Assembly: GCA_963811365.1 (NCBI GenBank)
Contig: CAWEQW010000008.1
Span: 434,001-498,000 of the forward strand
DNA: 64,000 nt
Source: CAWEQW01 sp963811365
GTDB lineage: Bacteria; Actinomycetota; Actinomycetes; Propionibacteriales; Nocardioidaceae
Direction: 5' to 3'
Shown: in pieces, positions 56,021 through 64,000 of the stretch
Layout: each line of letters starts with the position of its first letter
Numbering within the stretch: position 1 is the first letter of the stretch
Position numbers and translations under genes: made by a program
Notes under the pieces: model-generated
Seen by the model: only the letters and a program-made list of their open reading frames with translations
Told to the model about the DNA's origin: nothing
Database searches by the model: none

Positions 56021-57283
56021 TCAGCGGACCTGCCCGTCGCCGGTCACGACGTACTTCGTGGAGGTCATCTCCTGCAGTCCCATCGGCCCGCGGGCGTGCA
56101 GCTTCTGGGTGGAGATGCCGATCTCGGCGCCGAAGCCGAACTGCCCGCCGTCGGTGAACCGGGTGGAGGCGTTCACCAGCACCGCCGCCGAGTCGACGGC
56201 CGCGACGAAGCGCCGCGCCGCCGGCTGGGACCGGGTCAGGATCGCCTCGGTGTGACCGGAGGACCACCGGCGGATGTGCGCGACCGCCGCCTCCAGGTCG
56301 GGTACGACGGCAGCGGCGATGTCCAGCGAGAGGTACTCGCGCGCGAAGTCGTCGTCGGTGGCCGGCCGCACGCCGTCCTCGCGGGCGAAGGTCTCGTCGC
56401 CGTGCACGGTCACGCCGGCGTCCTGGAGGGCGCGGACGACCCGGGGCACGAACTGCGCAGCGACGGTCTCGTGGACCAGCAGCGACTCGGCGGCGTTGCA
56501 CACAGACGGCCGCTGGGTCTTCGCGTTGAGCACGATGGCCAGCGCCTGGTCGAGGTCGGCGTCGGCGTCGACGTACACGTGGCAGTTGCCGACGCCGGTC
56601 TCGATGACCGGCACCGTGGACTCCTCGACGACCGAGCGGATCAGCCCGGCCCCGCCGCGCGGGACGAGCACGTCGACCAGGCCGCGGGCCCGCATCAGCG
56701 CCTTCGCGGCCTCGTGGCCCTCCCCCGGCACCAGCTGCACCACGTCCGCGGGCAGCCCGGAGCGCTCGGCCGCGTCCCGGAGCACGGCGACGACCGCCGC
56801 GTTGGACCGGGCGGCGCTCGAAGAGCCGCGCAGCAGCACCGCGTTGCCGCTCTTGAGGCAGATCCCCGCCGCGTCGGCGGTCACGTTGGGCCGGGCCTCG
56901 TAGATGATCCCGACGACCCCGAACGGCACCCGGACCTGGCGCAGCTCGAGGCCGTTGGCGAGCGTCGAGCCGCGGACCACCTCACCGACCGGGTCGGGTA
57001 GCCCGGCCACCTCGCGCAGCCCGTCGGCCATCGCGGCGACCCGGTCGACGTCGAGCCGCAGCCGGTCCACCAGCGCGGCCGAGGTCCCGGTCGCCTCCGC
57101 CGCGGCGACGTCCTCGGCGTTCGCGGCCAGCACGAGGTCCACGGCGGCCACCAGCGCGTCCGCCATGGCGTGCAGAGCGGCGTCCTTGGTGGCCCGGGTG
57201 GCCACGGCCAGGTCGGTCGCGGCTGCACGGGCGCGGGCGGCCGCCTCGAGGACTCCGGCCTCGACGCCGGCGTGGTCGGTCAT
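56021..57283 (-). CDS. proA: Glutamate-5-semialdehyde dehydrogenase (gamma-glutamyl phosphate reductase)
   Basis: The protein has 420 residues of the ALDH fold. Features: LRQVRVPFGVVGIIYEARPN, SGNAVLLRGSSSAARSNAAV, catalytic Cys near 262 in SVCNAAESLLVHE and GFGAEIGISTQKLHARGPMG, the ProA signature. It reduces gamma-glutamyl phosphate to glutamate semialdehyde in proline synthesis. proB lies upstream on the same strand, separated by a small unknown gene. Confidence 0.95.
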   Translation of the reverse strand: MTDHAGVEAGVLEAAARARAAATDLAVATRATKDAALHAMADALVAAVDLVLAANAEDVAAAEATGTSAALVDRLRLDVDRVAAMADGLREVAGLPDPVGEVVRGSTLANGLELRQVRVPFGVVGIIYEARPNVTADAAGICLKSGNAVLLRGSSSAARSNAAVVAVLRDAAERSGLPADVVQLVPGEGHEAAKALMRARGLVDVLVPRGGAGLIRSVVEESTVPVIETGVGNCHVYVDADADLDQALAIVLNAKTQRPSVCNAAESLLVHETVAAQFVPRVVRALQDAGVTVHGDETFAREDGVRPATDDDFAREYLSLDIAAAVVPDLEAAVAHIRRWSSGHTEAILTRSQPAARRFVAAVDSAAVLVNASTRFTDGGQFGFGAEIGISTQKLHARGPMGLQEMTSTKYVVTGDGQVR

Positions 57284-57308
57284 CCCCCCAGCGTAGGGCC
57301 GGGTGGGG

Positions 57309-57660
57309 TCAGAACGGCAGCGGTGTCACATGGTGAAGGTCGACGATCATGGAGTACTCCATGCCGCGGCTGAGGAAGATCGACCGCTCGAGCACCTCGA
57401 GGCCGACCACCTCCCAGCGCGGCAGCCCGGCGGACGCACGGTACTCGTTCCAGACCCGCAGCGCGAGGCTCGCGGCGTCCAGGAGCGTCTCCGCCTGCTC
57501 CCAGTACTGCAGCTCCGCGCGACCCCCGGCGTACTTCAGGGAGTGCAGGAACGGCCGCTGGTCACTGAGCCGGCCGCAGGGCGTTGCGCACGACGAGCGG
57601 GTCGACCTCCTCACCGCCGACCGTGATCGTCACGTGCCAGAGCCGTGCGGACTGGCTCAC
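57309..57660 (-). CDS. Conserved hypothetical protein between proB and proA (one indel)
   Basis: About 116 residues from GTG 57660, with AAGGGG shortly upstream. It reads MSQSARLWHVTITVGGEEVD and PLVVRNALR, then after an extra base near 57575 RLSDQRPFLHSLKYAGGRAE, LQYWEQAETLLDAASLALRV and IVDLHHVTPLPF. The fold is not recognised. Its position inside the proline operon is conserved-looking, but I cannot verify that. Confidence 0.6.
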
Positions 57661-57747
57661 GAGCTCACCCCTTCGCATCCCGGACCACTGCGGCCTCAGT
57701 CTCGCCTGCTTTGCCCGGCCAGGGGCGCGAATTCCCCCAAATCCGGC

Positions 57748-58869
57748 TCAGCGGGCGAGCAGCACGAGGTCGTCGCGGTGGACCACCTCGCGCTCGTAGG
57801 CCGCTCCCAGCTCGCGCGCAAGGTCGCGGGTGGACCGTCCGAGCAGGCCGGGGAGCTCCTCGGAGTCATAGTTGACCAATCCGCGCGCGACTAACCCGCC
57901 GTCCGCGGAGACCAGGTCAACCGGGTCGCCGCCGGAGAACGTCCCGGTCACCCGGGTGATGCCGGCCGGCAGCAGCGAGGCGCGCCGCTCGGTGAGCGCC
58001 CGGACCGCGCCGTCGTCGAGGAAGATCCGTCCCTTGCCCTCCGTGGCATGCGCGAGCCACAGCTGGCGGGTCGGGCGGCGGCGGCCGGTCGGGTGGAAGC
58101 GGGTGCCGACGGCCTCCCCGCGCAGGGCCGCGCCGGCGAGCTCGGCCGAGGTCAGCACCACGTCGATCCCGGCGCCGGTGGCGATCCGGGCCGCCTCCAC
58201 CTTGGTGTGCATGCCCCCCGTGCCGAGCCCCGCGGCGCCGGCCCGGCCGATGGCCACGGCCGCCAGGTCGGCCTCCGAGCGCACCTCCGGCAGCAGGCGG
58301 GCGCCCGGGCCTCTCGGCGGCCCGTCGTACAGGCCGTCGACGTCGCTGAGCAGCAGGAGCAGGTCGGCGTGGACGAGGTGCGCCACCAGCGCGGCGAGAC
58401 GGTCGTTGTCGCCGAAGCGGATCTCACTGGTGGCCACGGTGTCGTTCTCGTTGACGATCGGCAGCACGCCGATCTCCAGGAGCTTGGCGAACGTCCGGTA
58501 GGCGTTGCGGTAGTGGCTGCGTCGTACGACGTCGTCGGCGGTGAGCAGCACCTGGCCCACCGTCACGCCGTGGCCGGCGAACTCCTCGGTGTAGCGATGG
58601 ACGAGCAGCCCCTGGCCGACGGACGCGGCGGCCTGCTGGCCGGCCAGGTCGCGGGGCCGCCGCGCCAGCGAGAGCGGCGCGAGGCCTGCTGCGATGGCAC
58701 CGGAGGACACCAGCACGACCTCGGCGCCGCGCGCGCGGGTGGCGGCGAGCGGCGTGACCAGCGCGCGCACCCTCTCCGGGTCGATCCCGCCCTCCGGGGT
58801 GGTGAGGGAGGAGGAGCCCACCTTCACCACGATCCGGGACGCTCGGGAAACCTCGGGGCGGGCGGTCAC
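57748..58869 (-). CDS. proB: Glutamate 5-kinase
   Basis: The protein has 373 residues. From GTG 58869, overlapping the obg stop: ASRIVVKVGSSSLTTPEGGI, VVLVSSGAIAAGL, VGQVLLTADDVVRRSHYRNA, IVNENDTVATSEIRFGDNDR and TGGMHTKVEAARIAT are amino-acid kinase motifs. A C-terminal PUA domain (GRIFLDDGAVRALTERRASL) is present, as in long ProB forms. It phosphorylates glutamate, and proline feedback inhibition is typical. Confidence 0.95.
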   Translation of the reverse strand: MTARPEVSRASRIVVKVGSSSLTTPEGGIDPERVRALVTPLAATRARGAEVVLVSSGAIAAGLAPLSLARRPRDLAGQQAAASVGQGLLVHRYTEEFAGHGVTVGQVLLTADDVVRRSHYRNAYRTFAKLLEIGVLPIVNENDTVATSEIRFGDNDRLAALVAHLVHADLLLLLSDVDGLYDGPPRGPGARLLPEVRSEADLAAVAIGRAGAAGLGTGGMHTKVEAARIATGAGIDVVLTSAELAGAALRGEAVGTRFHPTGRRRPTRQLWLAHATEGKGRIFLDDGAVRALTERRASLLPAGITRVTGTFSGGDPVDLVSADGGLVARGLVNYDSEELPGLLGRSTRDLARELGAAYEREVVHRDDLVLLAR

Positions 58870-60425
58870 GGGGTCTCCCGGTCCGGGTCCGGGTCGTCCT
58901 CGTCCCACCCCCAGGGGTCCTCGCCGTCGGACGGCTGCCCCGCAGCCTGCGCCGGGCTGGTGCTCGGGCTCCGGTCGAGCCGGCGGGCGACGTCGGCGCG
59001 GGTCTCGCCCTCGCGCCGGTCGGGCAGCGCGCCCTCGATCGCGCGGCGGCGCTGGGCGGCGGGGCGGCTCTCCTCGAACCGGGAGTCCTCGCCGCGGCGG
59101 CCGAGCAGCTCGGCACCGGCCTCCATCAGCGGCTTGAAGTCGAAGACCACGGCGTTGTCGGCCGCACCGATCAGGACCGTGTCGCCCTCCTCCGCACCGA
59201 GCCGCAGCAGCTCCTCCTCGACGCCGAGCCGGTTCAGCCGGTCGGCGAGGAAGCCCACCGCCTCGTCGTTGCTGAAGTCGGTCTGGCGTACCCAGCGCTC
59301 CGGCTTGTGCCCGCGGACCCGCCAGCCCTCACCGGTCGGCCGGATGGTGAACTCCGGGCCGCCGGTCGCGTCTCGGGGCCGCAGCACGATCCTGGTCGGC
59401 TCGACGGTGGGCCGTTCGCGACGAGCGCGGGCGACGACCTCGGCCATCGCGAAGCCGAGCGCGCGCAGACCCTCGTGGGTGGCGGCCGAGACCAGGATCG
59501 GCTGCAGCCCCCGGGCCTCGAGGTCGGGGGTGACGATCTCGGCGAGGTCGCGGCCGTCCGGCACGTCGACCTTGTTGAGCACCACCAGGCGGGGTCGGCC
59601 CTCCAGGCCGCCGTGCCTGCCCAGCTCGTCCTCGATGACGTCGAGGTCGGACAGCGGGTCGCGACCGGGCTCGGGCGTGGCGGTGTCGATGACGTGCACG
59701 AGCGCGGCGCAGCGCTCGACGTGCCGCAGGAAGTCGTGGCCGAGGCCACGGCCCTCGCTGGCCCCCTCGATCAGACCTGGCACGTCGGCCACCGTGAACG
59801 TCGTGTCGCCGGCGGTGACGACGCCGAGGTTGGGGACGAGGGTGGTGAACGGGTAGTCGGCGATCTTCGGCCGGGCCCGTGACAGGGCGGCGATCAGGCT
59901 CGACTTCCCGGCGCTGGGGAAGCCCACGAGGCCGATGTCGGCGACGACCTTCAGCTCGAGGGTGACGGTGCGGTCCTCGCCGGGCTCGCCGAGCAGGGCG
60001 AAGCCGGGCGCCTTGCGCTTGGACGAGGCCAGGGCCGCGTTGCCCAGCCCGCCGCGGCCGCCCTCGGCCACCACCATCTCCGAGCCGGCGCCGACGAGGT
60101 CGGCGAGCACGTCGCCACGCTGGTCGCGGACCACGGTGCCGTCCGGCACGGGAAGCACCAGGTCCTCGCCGTGCGGGCCGTTGCGGTGCGAGCCGGCGCC
60201 CTGGCCGCCGCTGCCGGCGTGGCGGTGCGGGCTGTGGTGGTAGTCGACCAGCGTCGTGACGTCCGGGTCGACCCGGAGCACGATGCTGCCGCCGGGGCCG
60301 CCGTTGCCGCCGTCGGGGCCGCCGAGCGGCTTGAACTTCTCGCGGTGCACCGAGGCCACCCCGTTGCCGCCGCGGCCGGCGGCGACGTGCAGCACCACAC
60401 GGTCGACGAACGTCGGGACCGCCAT
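58866..60425 (-). CDS. obg: GTPase Obg (CgtA)
   Basis: The protein has 519 residues. The Gly-rich OBG fold spans ~1-158 (VVLHVAAGRGGNGVASVHRE, DGGNGGPGGSIVLRVDP). The G domain has GFPSAGKSSLIAALSRA (~165), DVPGLIEGASEGRGLGHDFL and LNKVDVPDG. The C-terminal OCT domain is present (FTIRPTGEGWRVRGHKPERW), followed by an acidic, disordered tail ending in EDDPDPDRETP. It is a ribosome-associated stress GTPase required for 50S assembly. The order rplU-rpmA-obg-proB-proA is conserved. ATG 60425 gives MAVPTFVDRVVLHV. Confidence 0.96.
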   Translation of the reverse strand: MAVPTFVDRVVLHVAAGRGGNGVASVHREKFKPLGGPDGGNGGPGGSIVLRVDPDVTTLVDYHHSPHRHAGSGGQGAGSHRNGPHGEDLVLPVPDGTVVRDQRGDVLADLVGAGSEMVVAEGGRGGLGNAALASSKRKAPGFALLGEPGEDRTVTLELKVVADIGLVGFPSAGKSSLIAALSRARPKIADYPFTTLVPNLGVVTAGDTTFTVADVPGLIEGASEGRGLGHDFLRHVERCAALVHVIDTATPEPGRDPLSDLDVIEDELGRHGGLEGRPRLVVLNKVDVPDGRDLAEIVTPDLEARGLQPILVSAATHEGLRALGFAMAEVVARARRERPTVEPTRIVLRPRDATGGPEFTIRPTGEGWRVRGHKPERWVRQTDFSNDEAVGFLADRLNRLGVEEELLRLGAEEGDTVLIGAADNAVVFDFKPLMEAGAELLGRRGEDSRFEESRPAAQRRRAIEGALPDRREGETRADVARRLDRSPSTSPAQAAGQPSDGEDPWGWDEDDPDPDRETP

Positions 60426-60510
60426 CGGTCTCCTCCTGTCAGCGCGGTTCGTCTGCGGTCGCCCCGTGGCGCCCACCGGTCGAGACCCCAGACGAACCGG
60501 GGTGGGAAGG

Positions 60511-60551
60511 GACGAGGGGCGCCCTGCCGTGTCAGCAGGACGCCCCTCGTC
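60511..60551 (-). terminator. Long hairpin between rpmA and obg
   Basis: GACGAGGGGCG / CGCCCCTCGTC (11 bp) encloses a second stem CCTGC / GCAGG, giving ~16 pairs with one mismatch. There is no T-run. It may be a partial terminator or an RNA-processing/stability site that sets ribosomal protein versus Obg levels. Confidence 0.5.
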
Positions 60552-60572
60552 GAACGTGGTGTGCGGCCGGAC

Positions 60573-60830
60573 TCACTCGGCCGACGCGACGACGTTCACG
60601 ACCCGGCGGCCGCGCTTCGTACCGAACTCGACGTTGCCGCCGACGAGCGCGAACAGGGTGTCGTCGCCGCCGCGGCCGACACCGCTGCCGGGGTGGAAGT
60701 GCGTGCCTCGCTGCCGGACGATGATCTCGCCGGCGTTGACGAGCTGGCCGCCGTAGCGCTTGACGCCGAGGCGCTGGGAGTTCGAGTCCCGACCGTTCTT
60801 GGTCGAGGCTGCACCCTTCTTGTGTGCCAT
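60573..60830 (-). CDS. rpmA: 50S ribosomal protein L27
   Basis: The protein has 85 residues: MAHKKGAASTKNGRDSNSQR, LGVKRYGGQLVNAGEIIVRQ and RGTHFHPGSGVGRGGDDTLF are canonical L27. Its N-terminal tail reaches the peptidyl-transferase center. It lies 48 bp downstream of rplU. Confidence 0.97.
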   Translation of the reverse strand: MAHKKGAASTKNGRDSNSQRLGVKRYGGQLVNAGEIIVRQRGTHFHPGSGVGRGGDDTLFALVGGNVEFGTKRGRRVVNVVASAE

Positions 60831-60878
60831 GTCAGTTCCTTGGTTCGAGAGGCGTGCGGTGGCCGGTGACCGGGAAGG

Positions 60879-61190
60879 TCAGCCCGCCGAGATGTCGGTG
60901 ACCTTGACCTGGGTGTACTTCTGGCGGTGACCCTGGCGCTTGCGGTAGCCGGTCTTGTTCTTGTACTTGAGGATCGTGATCTTCGGGCCCTTGGTGCCGC
61001 CGAGCACCTCGGCGGTCACGGTGGCGCCGCCGAGCCCGGCCGCGTCGGCGGTGACGTCCTCGCCGTCGACCAGCATCAGGACCGGAAGCGTCAGGGAGTC
61101 ACCGACCTGGCTGGACACCTTGTCGATCTCGATGACGTCGCCGACCGCAACCTTCTGCTGCTGGCCGCCACTGCGCACGATCGCGTACAC
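60879..61190 (-). CDS. rplU: 50S ribosomal protein L21
   Basis: The protein has 103 residues from GTG 61190: VYAIVRSGGQQQKVAVGDVI, then the conserved KYKNKTGYRKRQGHRQKYTQ near the C-terminus. It binds 23S rRNA. The N-terminus is chosen because L21 normally begins (M)YAIV; an upstream in-frame extension (VGKESEP) is open but unlikely. Confidence 0.96.
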   Translation of the reverse strand: MYAIVRSGGQQQKVAVGDVIEIDKVSSQVGDSLTLPVLMLVDGEDVTADAAGLGGATVTAEVLGGTKGPKITILKYKNKTGYRKRQGHRQKYTQVKVTDISAG

Positions 61191-61392
61191 CGCGGGCTCA
61201 CTCTCTTTTCCGACAACACAGGACACTCGGAGCCGAGCCCGGCGCACGCACCTCACACCAGCAGGTGGGGGCGGCGCCGAGGCGCGGATGAGGGGCGCAC
61301 TCGTGCGCCGACACACCAGTCTAGGCAGTCGCGCCGGGACGGTCAAAACGAGCGGGACCCCCCGCGAACGACCGACACCCCGAGGATAATGG

Positions 61393-61410
61393 TTAGTTGA
61401 CGTGAAGTAA
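61393..61410 (+). promoter_or_regulatory. Imperfect palindrome, candidate MarR operator
   Basis: TTAGTTGACGTGAAGTAA: the 9-nt halves are complementary at 7 of 9 positions, centered on ACGT. It is AT-rich compared with its surroundings and ends 10 bp before the MFS start codon. Confidence 0.6.
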
Positions 61411-61420
61411 TCTTGAAGCC

Positions 61421-63184
61421 ATGCCGTCCTCCTCACGCTTCGACGCCGAGCACCCGCACTACAAGTGGGTGGCGCTCTCGAACACCACGCTCGGGGTGCT
61501 GATCGGGACCATCAACGCCTCCATCGTCATCATCTCGCTGCCGGCGATCTTCCGCGGCATCCACCTCGACCCGCTGGCCCCCGGCAACGTCAGCTACCTG
61601 CTCTGGATGATCATGGGCTTCCTCGTGGTCTCCGCCGTGCTGGTGGTCACGCTGGGTCGGCTCGGCGACATCTACGGCCGGGTCCGGGTCTACAACCTGG
61701 GCTTCGTCGTGTTCGCCGCCGCCTCGGTGTTCTTGTCGGTGGACCCCTTCCAGGGCTCCACCGGCGCGCTGTGGCTGATCGTCGGCCGGGTGGCGCAGGG
61801 CATCGGCGGCGCCATGCTCTTCGCCAACTCCACCGCGATCCTCACCGACGCGTTCCCCGCCCGGCAGCGCGGCATGGCCCTGGGCATCAACCAGGTGGCG
61901 GCGATCGCCGGGTCGTTCCTCGGTCTGGTCATCGGTGGGCTGCTCTCGGAATGGCACTGGCGCGCGGTGTTCTGGGTGAGCGTCCCGATCGGCATCATCG
62001 GCACCATCTGGTCCTACCGCTCGCTGCGCGAGCTCGGTCAGCGGCGGGCCGCCCGGCTCGACGTGCCCGGCAACGTCACCTTCGCTGTGGGGCTGACCGT
62101 GCTGCTGGTCGCGATCACCTACGGGATCCAGCCGTACGGCGGGCACCCGACCGGCTGGACCGACCCGTGGGTGGAGGCCGGTCTCGTCGGCGGTGTCGTG
62201 CTGCTGGCCGCGTTCTGCGTCGTCGAGACCCGCGTGCCGGACCCGATGTTCTCGATGCGGCTGTTCCTGGTCAAGCCGTTCAGCGCCGGCAACCTCGCCG
62301 GCCTGCTGGCCTCGGTCGGCCGCGGCGGCATGCAGTTCATGCTGATCATCTGGTTGCAGGGCATCTGGCTACCGCTGCACGGCTACGACTACGCTTCCAC
62401 CCCCCTCTGGGCCGGCATCTACCTGCTCCCGCTGACCATCGGCTTCCTGGTGGCCGGACCCGCGTCCGGCTGGCTGTCGGACCGCTTCGGCGCGCGGGCG
62501 TTCGCCACCGGAGGCCTGCTCGTCGTGACCGCGACGTTCATCGGCTTCCTGTTCCTGCCGGTGGACTTCAGCTACTGGGCGTTCGCGCTGCTGCTGGCGG
62601 TCAACGGCGTCGGCTCCGGGCTGTTCTCCGCGCCGAACACGACCGCGATCATGAACAGCGTCCCGGCGCACCAGCGCGGCGCCGCCTCGGGTATGCGGGG
62701 CACGTTCTTCAACTCGGGCACGTCGCTGTCCATCGGCATCTTCTTCTCGCTGATGATCGCGGGCCTCGCCGCCTCGCTCCCCCGGGCGCTGCTGCACGGC
62801 CTGACCGCGCAGGGCGTTCCGCACGCCGTCGCGGAGAAGGTCGCCGGTCTGCCGCCGGTGGGCTCGCTGTTCGCGGCCTTCCTCGGGTACAACCCGGTCG
62901 GGTCGCTGCTCGGTCCGACCGGGGTGCTCGCCCACCTGCCGCCCGGGAACCGCGACACGCTGACCGGTAAGCAGTTCTTCCCCCACCTCATGGCCGGTCC
63001 GTTCCACCATGGCCTGGTGATCGTCTTCTCGGCCGCTGCGGCCATGACTCTGGTGGGTGCCGTCGCGTCCCTGTTGCGCGGCCAGAAGTACGTCCACCTC
63101 GACGAGCAGCCCGGGACCGTGCCCACGGCAGCGGCCCCCGGGCAGCCGGTCTCGGCCGGCGTCGGCGACGAGCCGTCGCGATGA
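61421..63184 (+). CDS. MFS drug transporter, DHA2 (14-TM) family
   Basis: The protein has 587 residues. The opening helix is LGVLIGTINASIVIISLPAI, the DHA2 pattern of TM1, then WMIMGFLVVSAVLVVTLGRL, GDIYGRVRVYNLGF (motif A) and VGRVAQGIGGAMLFANSTAI (motif C-like). The C-terminal half contains AIMNSVPAHQRGAASGMRG. It should export drugs or metabolites by proton antiport. It is coupled to the MarR gene (ATGA) and preceded by a palindrome. It stands between rplU and the RNase E gene, on the strand opposite both. Confidence 0.9.
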   Translation: MPSSSRFDAEHPHYKWVALSNTTLGVLIGTINASIVIISLPAIFRGIHLDPLAPGNVSYLLWMIMGFLVVSAVLVVTLGRLGDIYGRVRVYNLGFVVFAAASVFLSVDPFQGSTGALWLIVGRVAQGIGGAMLFANSTAILTDAFPARQRGMALGINQVAAIAGSFLGLVIGGLLSEWHWRAVFWVSVPIGIIGTIWSYRSLRELGQRRAARLDVPGNVTFAVGLTVLLVAITYGIQPYGGHPTGWTDPWVEAGLVGGVVLLAAFCVVETRVPDPMFSMRLFLVKPFSAGNLAGLLASVGRGGMQFMLIIWLQGIWLPLHGYDYASTPLWAGIYLLPLTIGFLVAGPASGWLSDRFGARAFATGGLLVVTATFIGFLFLPVDFSYWAFALLLAVNGVGSGLFSAPNTTAIMNSVPAHQRGAASGMRGTFFNSGTSLSIGIFFSLMIAGLAASLPRALLHGLTAQGVPHAVAEKVAGLPPVGSLFAAFLGYNPVGSLLGPTGVLAHLPPGNRDTLTGKQFFPHLMAGPFHHGLVIVFSAAAAMTLVGAVASLLRGQKYVHLDEQPGTVPTAAAPGQPVSAGVGDEPSR

Positions 63185-63618
63185 CCGGCGCCGAGGAGGT
63201 CACCCGGCTCTACGTCTGCCTCGGCCGGATCAACCGGGCGTTGCGGCGCGAAGCCGCGACACCTGTGGGCCACGGTGCCCTGAGCGTGCTGGCCACCCTG
63301 ACCGCGACCGGCCCGATGCGGCTCGGCGCGCTGGCCGCCGCCGAGGGCGTCACGCCGCCGTCCATGACCCGCATCGTCGCCCTTCTTGAGCGGCTCGGTC
63401 ACGTACGCCGTACGCCGGACCCGGAGGACGGCCGCGCCAGCCTGGTGGACGCCACGGAGAGCGGCCGTCAGCTCGTGCTGGTCGGTCGCGAAGCCCGGAT
63501 GACCGCGCTGCGGGCCCGGGTCGACGCGCTGCCCGAGAACGAGCGGGAACGGCTCGTCGAGGCCCTTCCTGCGCTCGAGACGCTGGCCGCGCTGGCCGAG
63601 CCCGCGGCCGCGCGCTGA
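63181..63618 (+). CDS. MarR-family transcriptional regulator, probable repressor of the MFS gene
   Basis: The protein has 145 residues: VTRLYVCLGRINRALRREAA, HGALSVLATLTATGPMRLGA, AAAEGVTPPSMTRIVALLER (recognition helix), and the wing LGHVRRTPDPEDGRASLVDA. It is translationally coupled to the exporter and would bind the palindrome at 61393. Ligand unknown. Confidence 0.9.
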   Translation: MTGAEEVTRLYVCLGRINRALRREAATPVGHGALSVLATLTATGPMRLGALAAAEGVTPPSMTRIVALLERLGHVRRTPDPEDGRASLVDATESGRQLVLVGREARMTALRARVDALPENERERLVEALPALETLAALAEPAAAR

Positions 63619-63642
63619 GGCCGGCAGCCGGTCAGCCGCGGG

Positions 63643-64000
63643 TCAGCGCTTGCGCGACCCCTTCTTCTTGACCGGGACGTGCACCGGGACCCCCGCGTCA
63701 CCGCCCGCGTCACCGCCAGGGTCACCACCGGCGTCACCACCAGGGTCGCCGCCAGGGTCGCCGCCGGCGTCACCACCAGGGTCACCGTCGGAGGTCGCAC
63801 GGTCCTGCCCGTCGCCTGTGGACGTCGGCGCCGGCCCGGAGCCGTTCTGCTCGGCCACTGCTGTCGTGGCGGCGACCCCGTCGGTGGCGATGGTCCGACC
63901 GTCGGGGCTCTCGGCGCGAGGCGGTCCGGCGGGCCTGCGGGCGGAGCGCCGGCGGGTGGTCGTCACCACCGTCGGCGGCTCGGTCCGGGCCGGCTCGCCA
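63643..64000 (-). CDS. RNase E/G family ribonuclease, C-terminal tail (runs off right edge)
   Basis: The frame is open to the window edge. The visible ~119 residues are disordered: TTTRRRSARRPAGPP, then a Gly-Gly-Asp-rich repeat (GGDPGGDAGGD), ending HVPVKKKGSRKR. That basic C-terminus matches actinobacterial RNase E, and RNase E normally precedes rplU in this group. The catalytic S1/DNase I domains lie outside the window, so the assignment rests on the tail and gene order. Confidence 0.65.
   Translation of the reverse strand, partial: GEPARTEPPTVVTTTRRRSARRPAGPPRAESPDGRTIATDGVAATTAVAEQNGSGPAPTSTGDGQDRATSDGDPGGDAGGDPGGDPGGDAGGDPGGDAGGDAGVPVHVPVKKKGSRKR

Noticed and set aside
63700..63790. 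GTCACC-rich repeat as a CRISPR array or iteron
   Set aside because: Short imperfect units with no unique spacers, in frame with a Gly-Gly-Asp protein tail.

Overview
The window is GC-rich (roughly 70% by eye) DNA with actinobacterial gene order. The blocks era / YbeY / PhoH / RsmE / DnaJ / HrcA / HemW / LepA / RpsT / HolA / ComEC / ComEA / DegV / LeuS and NadD / RsfS / ProA / ProB / Obg / RpmA / RplU / RNase E follow the chromosomal backbone of Propionibacteriales. A Nocardioides-like member of the Nocardioidaceae is the best guess. Frequent GTG starts, ATGA/GTGA stop-start overlaps and a Leu-codon leader before leuA fit this. No rRNA, phage, IS element or CRISPR array is visible. The only tRNA is tRNA-Ala(GGC) at 52773-52845.

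Layout. 1-6.3 kb: the edge of a glutaryl-CoA dehydrogenase-like gene, an orphan MASE1-PAS histidine kinase, a secreted GH3 enzyme and leuA with a Leu leader. 6.4-9.3 kb: GNAT, MenC and a lipoprotein. 9.3-17.8 kb (minus strand): era, an FAD-reductase/methyltransferase pair that looks like a 10-methyl fatty acid module, a degenerate cytidine deaminase-like gene, CorC/HlyC, YbeY, PhoH and HIT. 17.9-19.5 kb: a SigE-type sigma factor with a membrane-anchored GerMN protein. 19.6-22.6 kb: RsmE, DnaJ and HrcA with a CIRCE operator. 22.7-26 kb: MBL-fold hydrolase, DUF1707/PadR pair with a dyad, DUF3097 and DUF4870. 26-34.8 kb: HemW, acyl-CoA ligase, two APH-fold kinases flanking LepA, S20 and HolA. 34.9-41.5 kb: Ser/Thr kinase, ComEC/ComEA, DegV and an NAD(P)-binding protein. 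41.5-46.9 kb: LeuS with a Leu attenuator, MarR and a sodium-solute symporter with a small partner. 47-52.7 kb: the galE / zinc-ribbon / SDR operon, stress proteins and an arylsulfotransferase-like exoprotein. 52.8-61.2 kb: tRNA-Ala, NAD and proline synthesis, Obg, L27 and L21. 61.4-64 kb: an MFS exporter/MarR pair and the C-terminus of RNase E.

How the genes work together. Leucine supply appears to be sensed twice. leuA and leuS each follow a tiny ORF with three consecutive Leu codons: leuA has alternative pairings around its Shine-Dalgarno sequence, and leuS has an intrinsic terminator. Heat-shock genes hrcA-dnaJ share a CIRCE element. Several operons are translationally coupled: nadD-rsfS-phosphatase, obg-proB, comEA-comEC, galE-zinc ribbon-SDR, sigma-GerMN and MFS-MarR.

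Sequence quality. Single-base indels, mostly extra G or C, break many conserved genes. They are dense at 13.7-17.6 kb and 26.9-33.9 kb and almost absent at 34-49 kb. I read them as consensus errors, not pseudogenes, and describe such genes over their full inferred span. Internal boundaries there are approximate.
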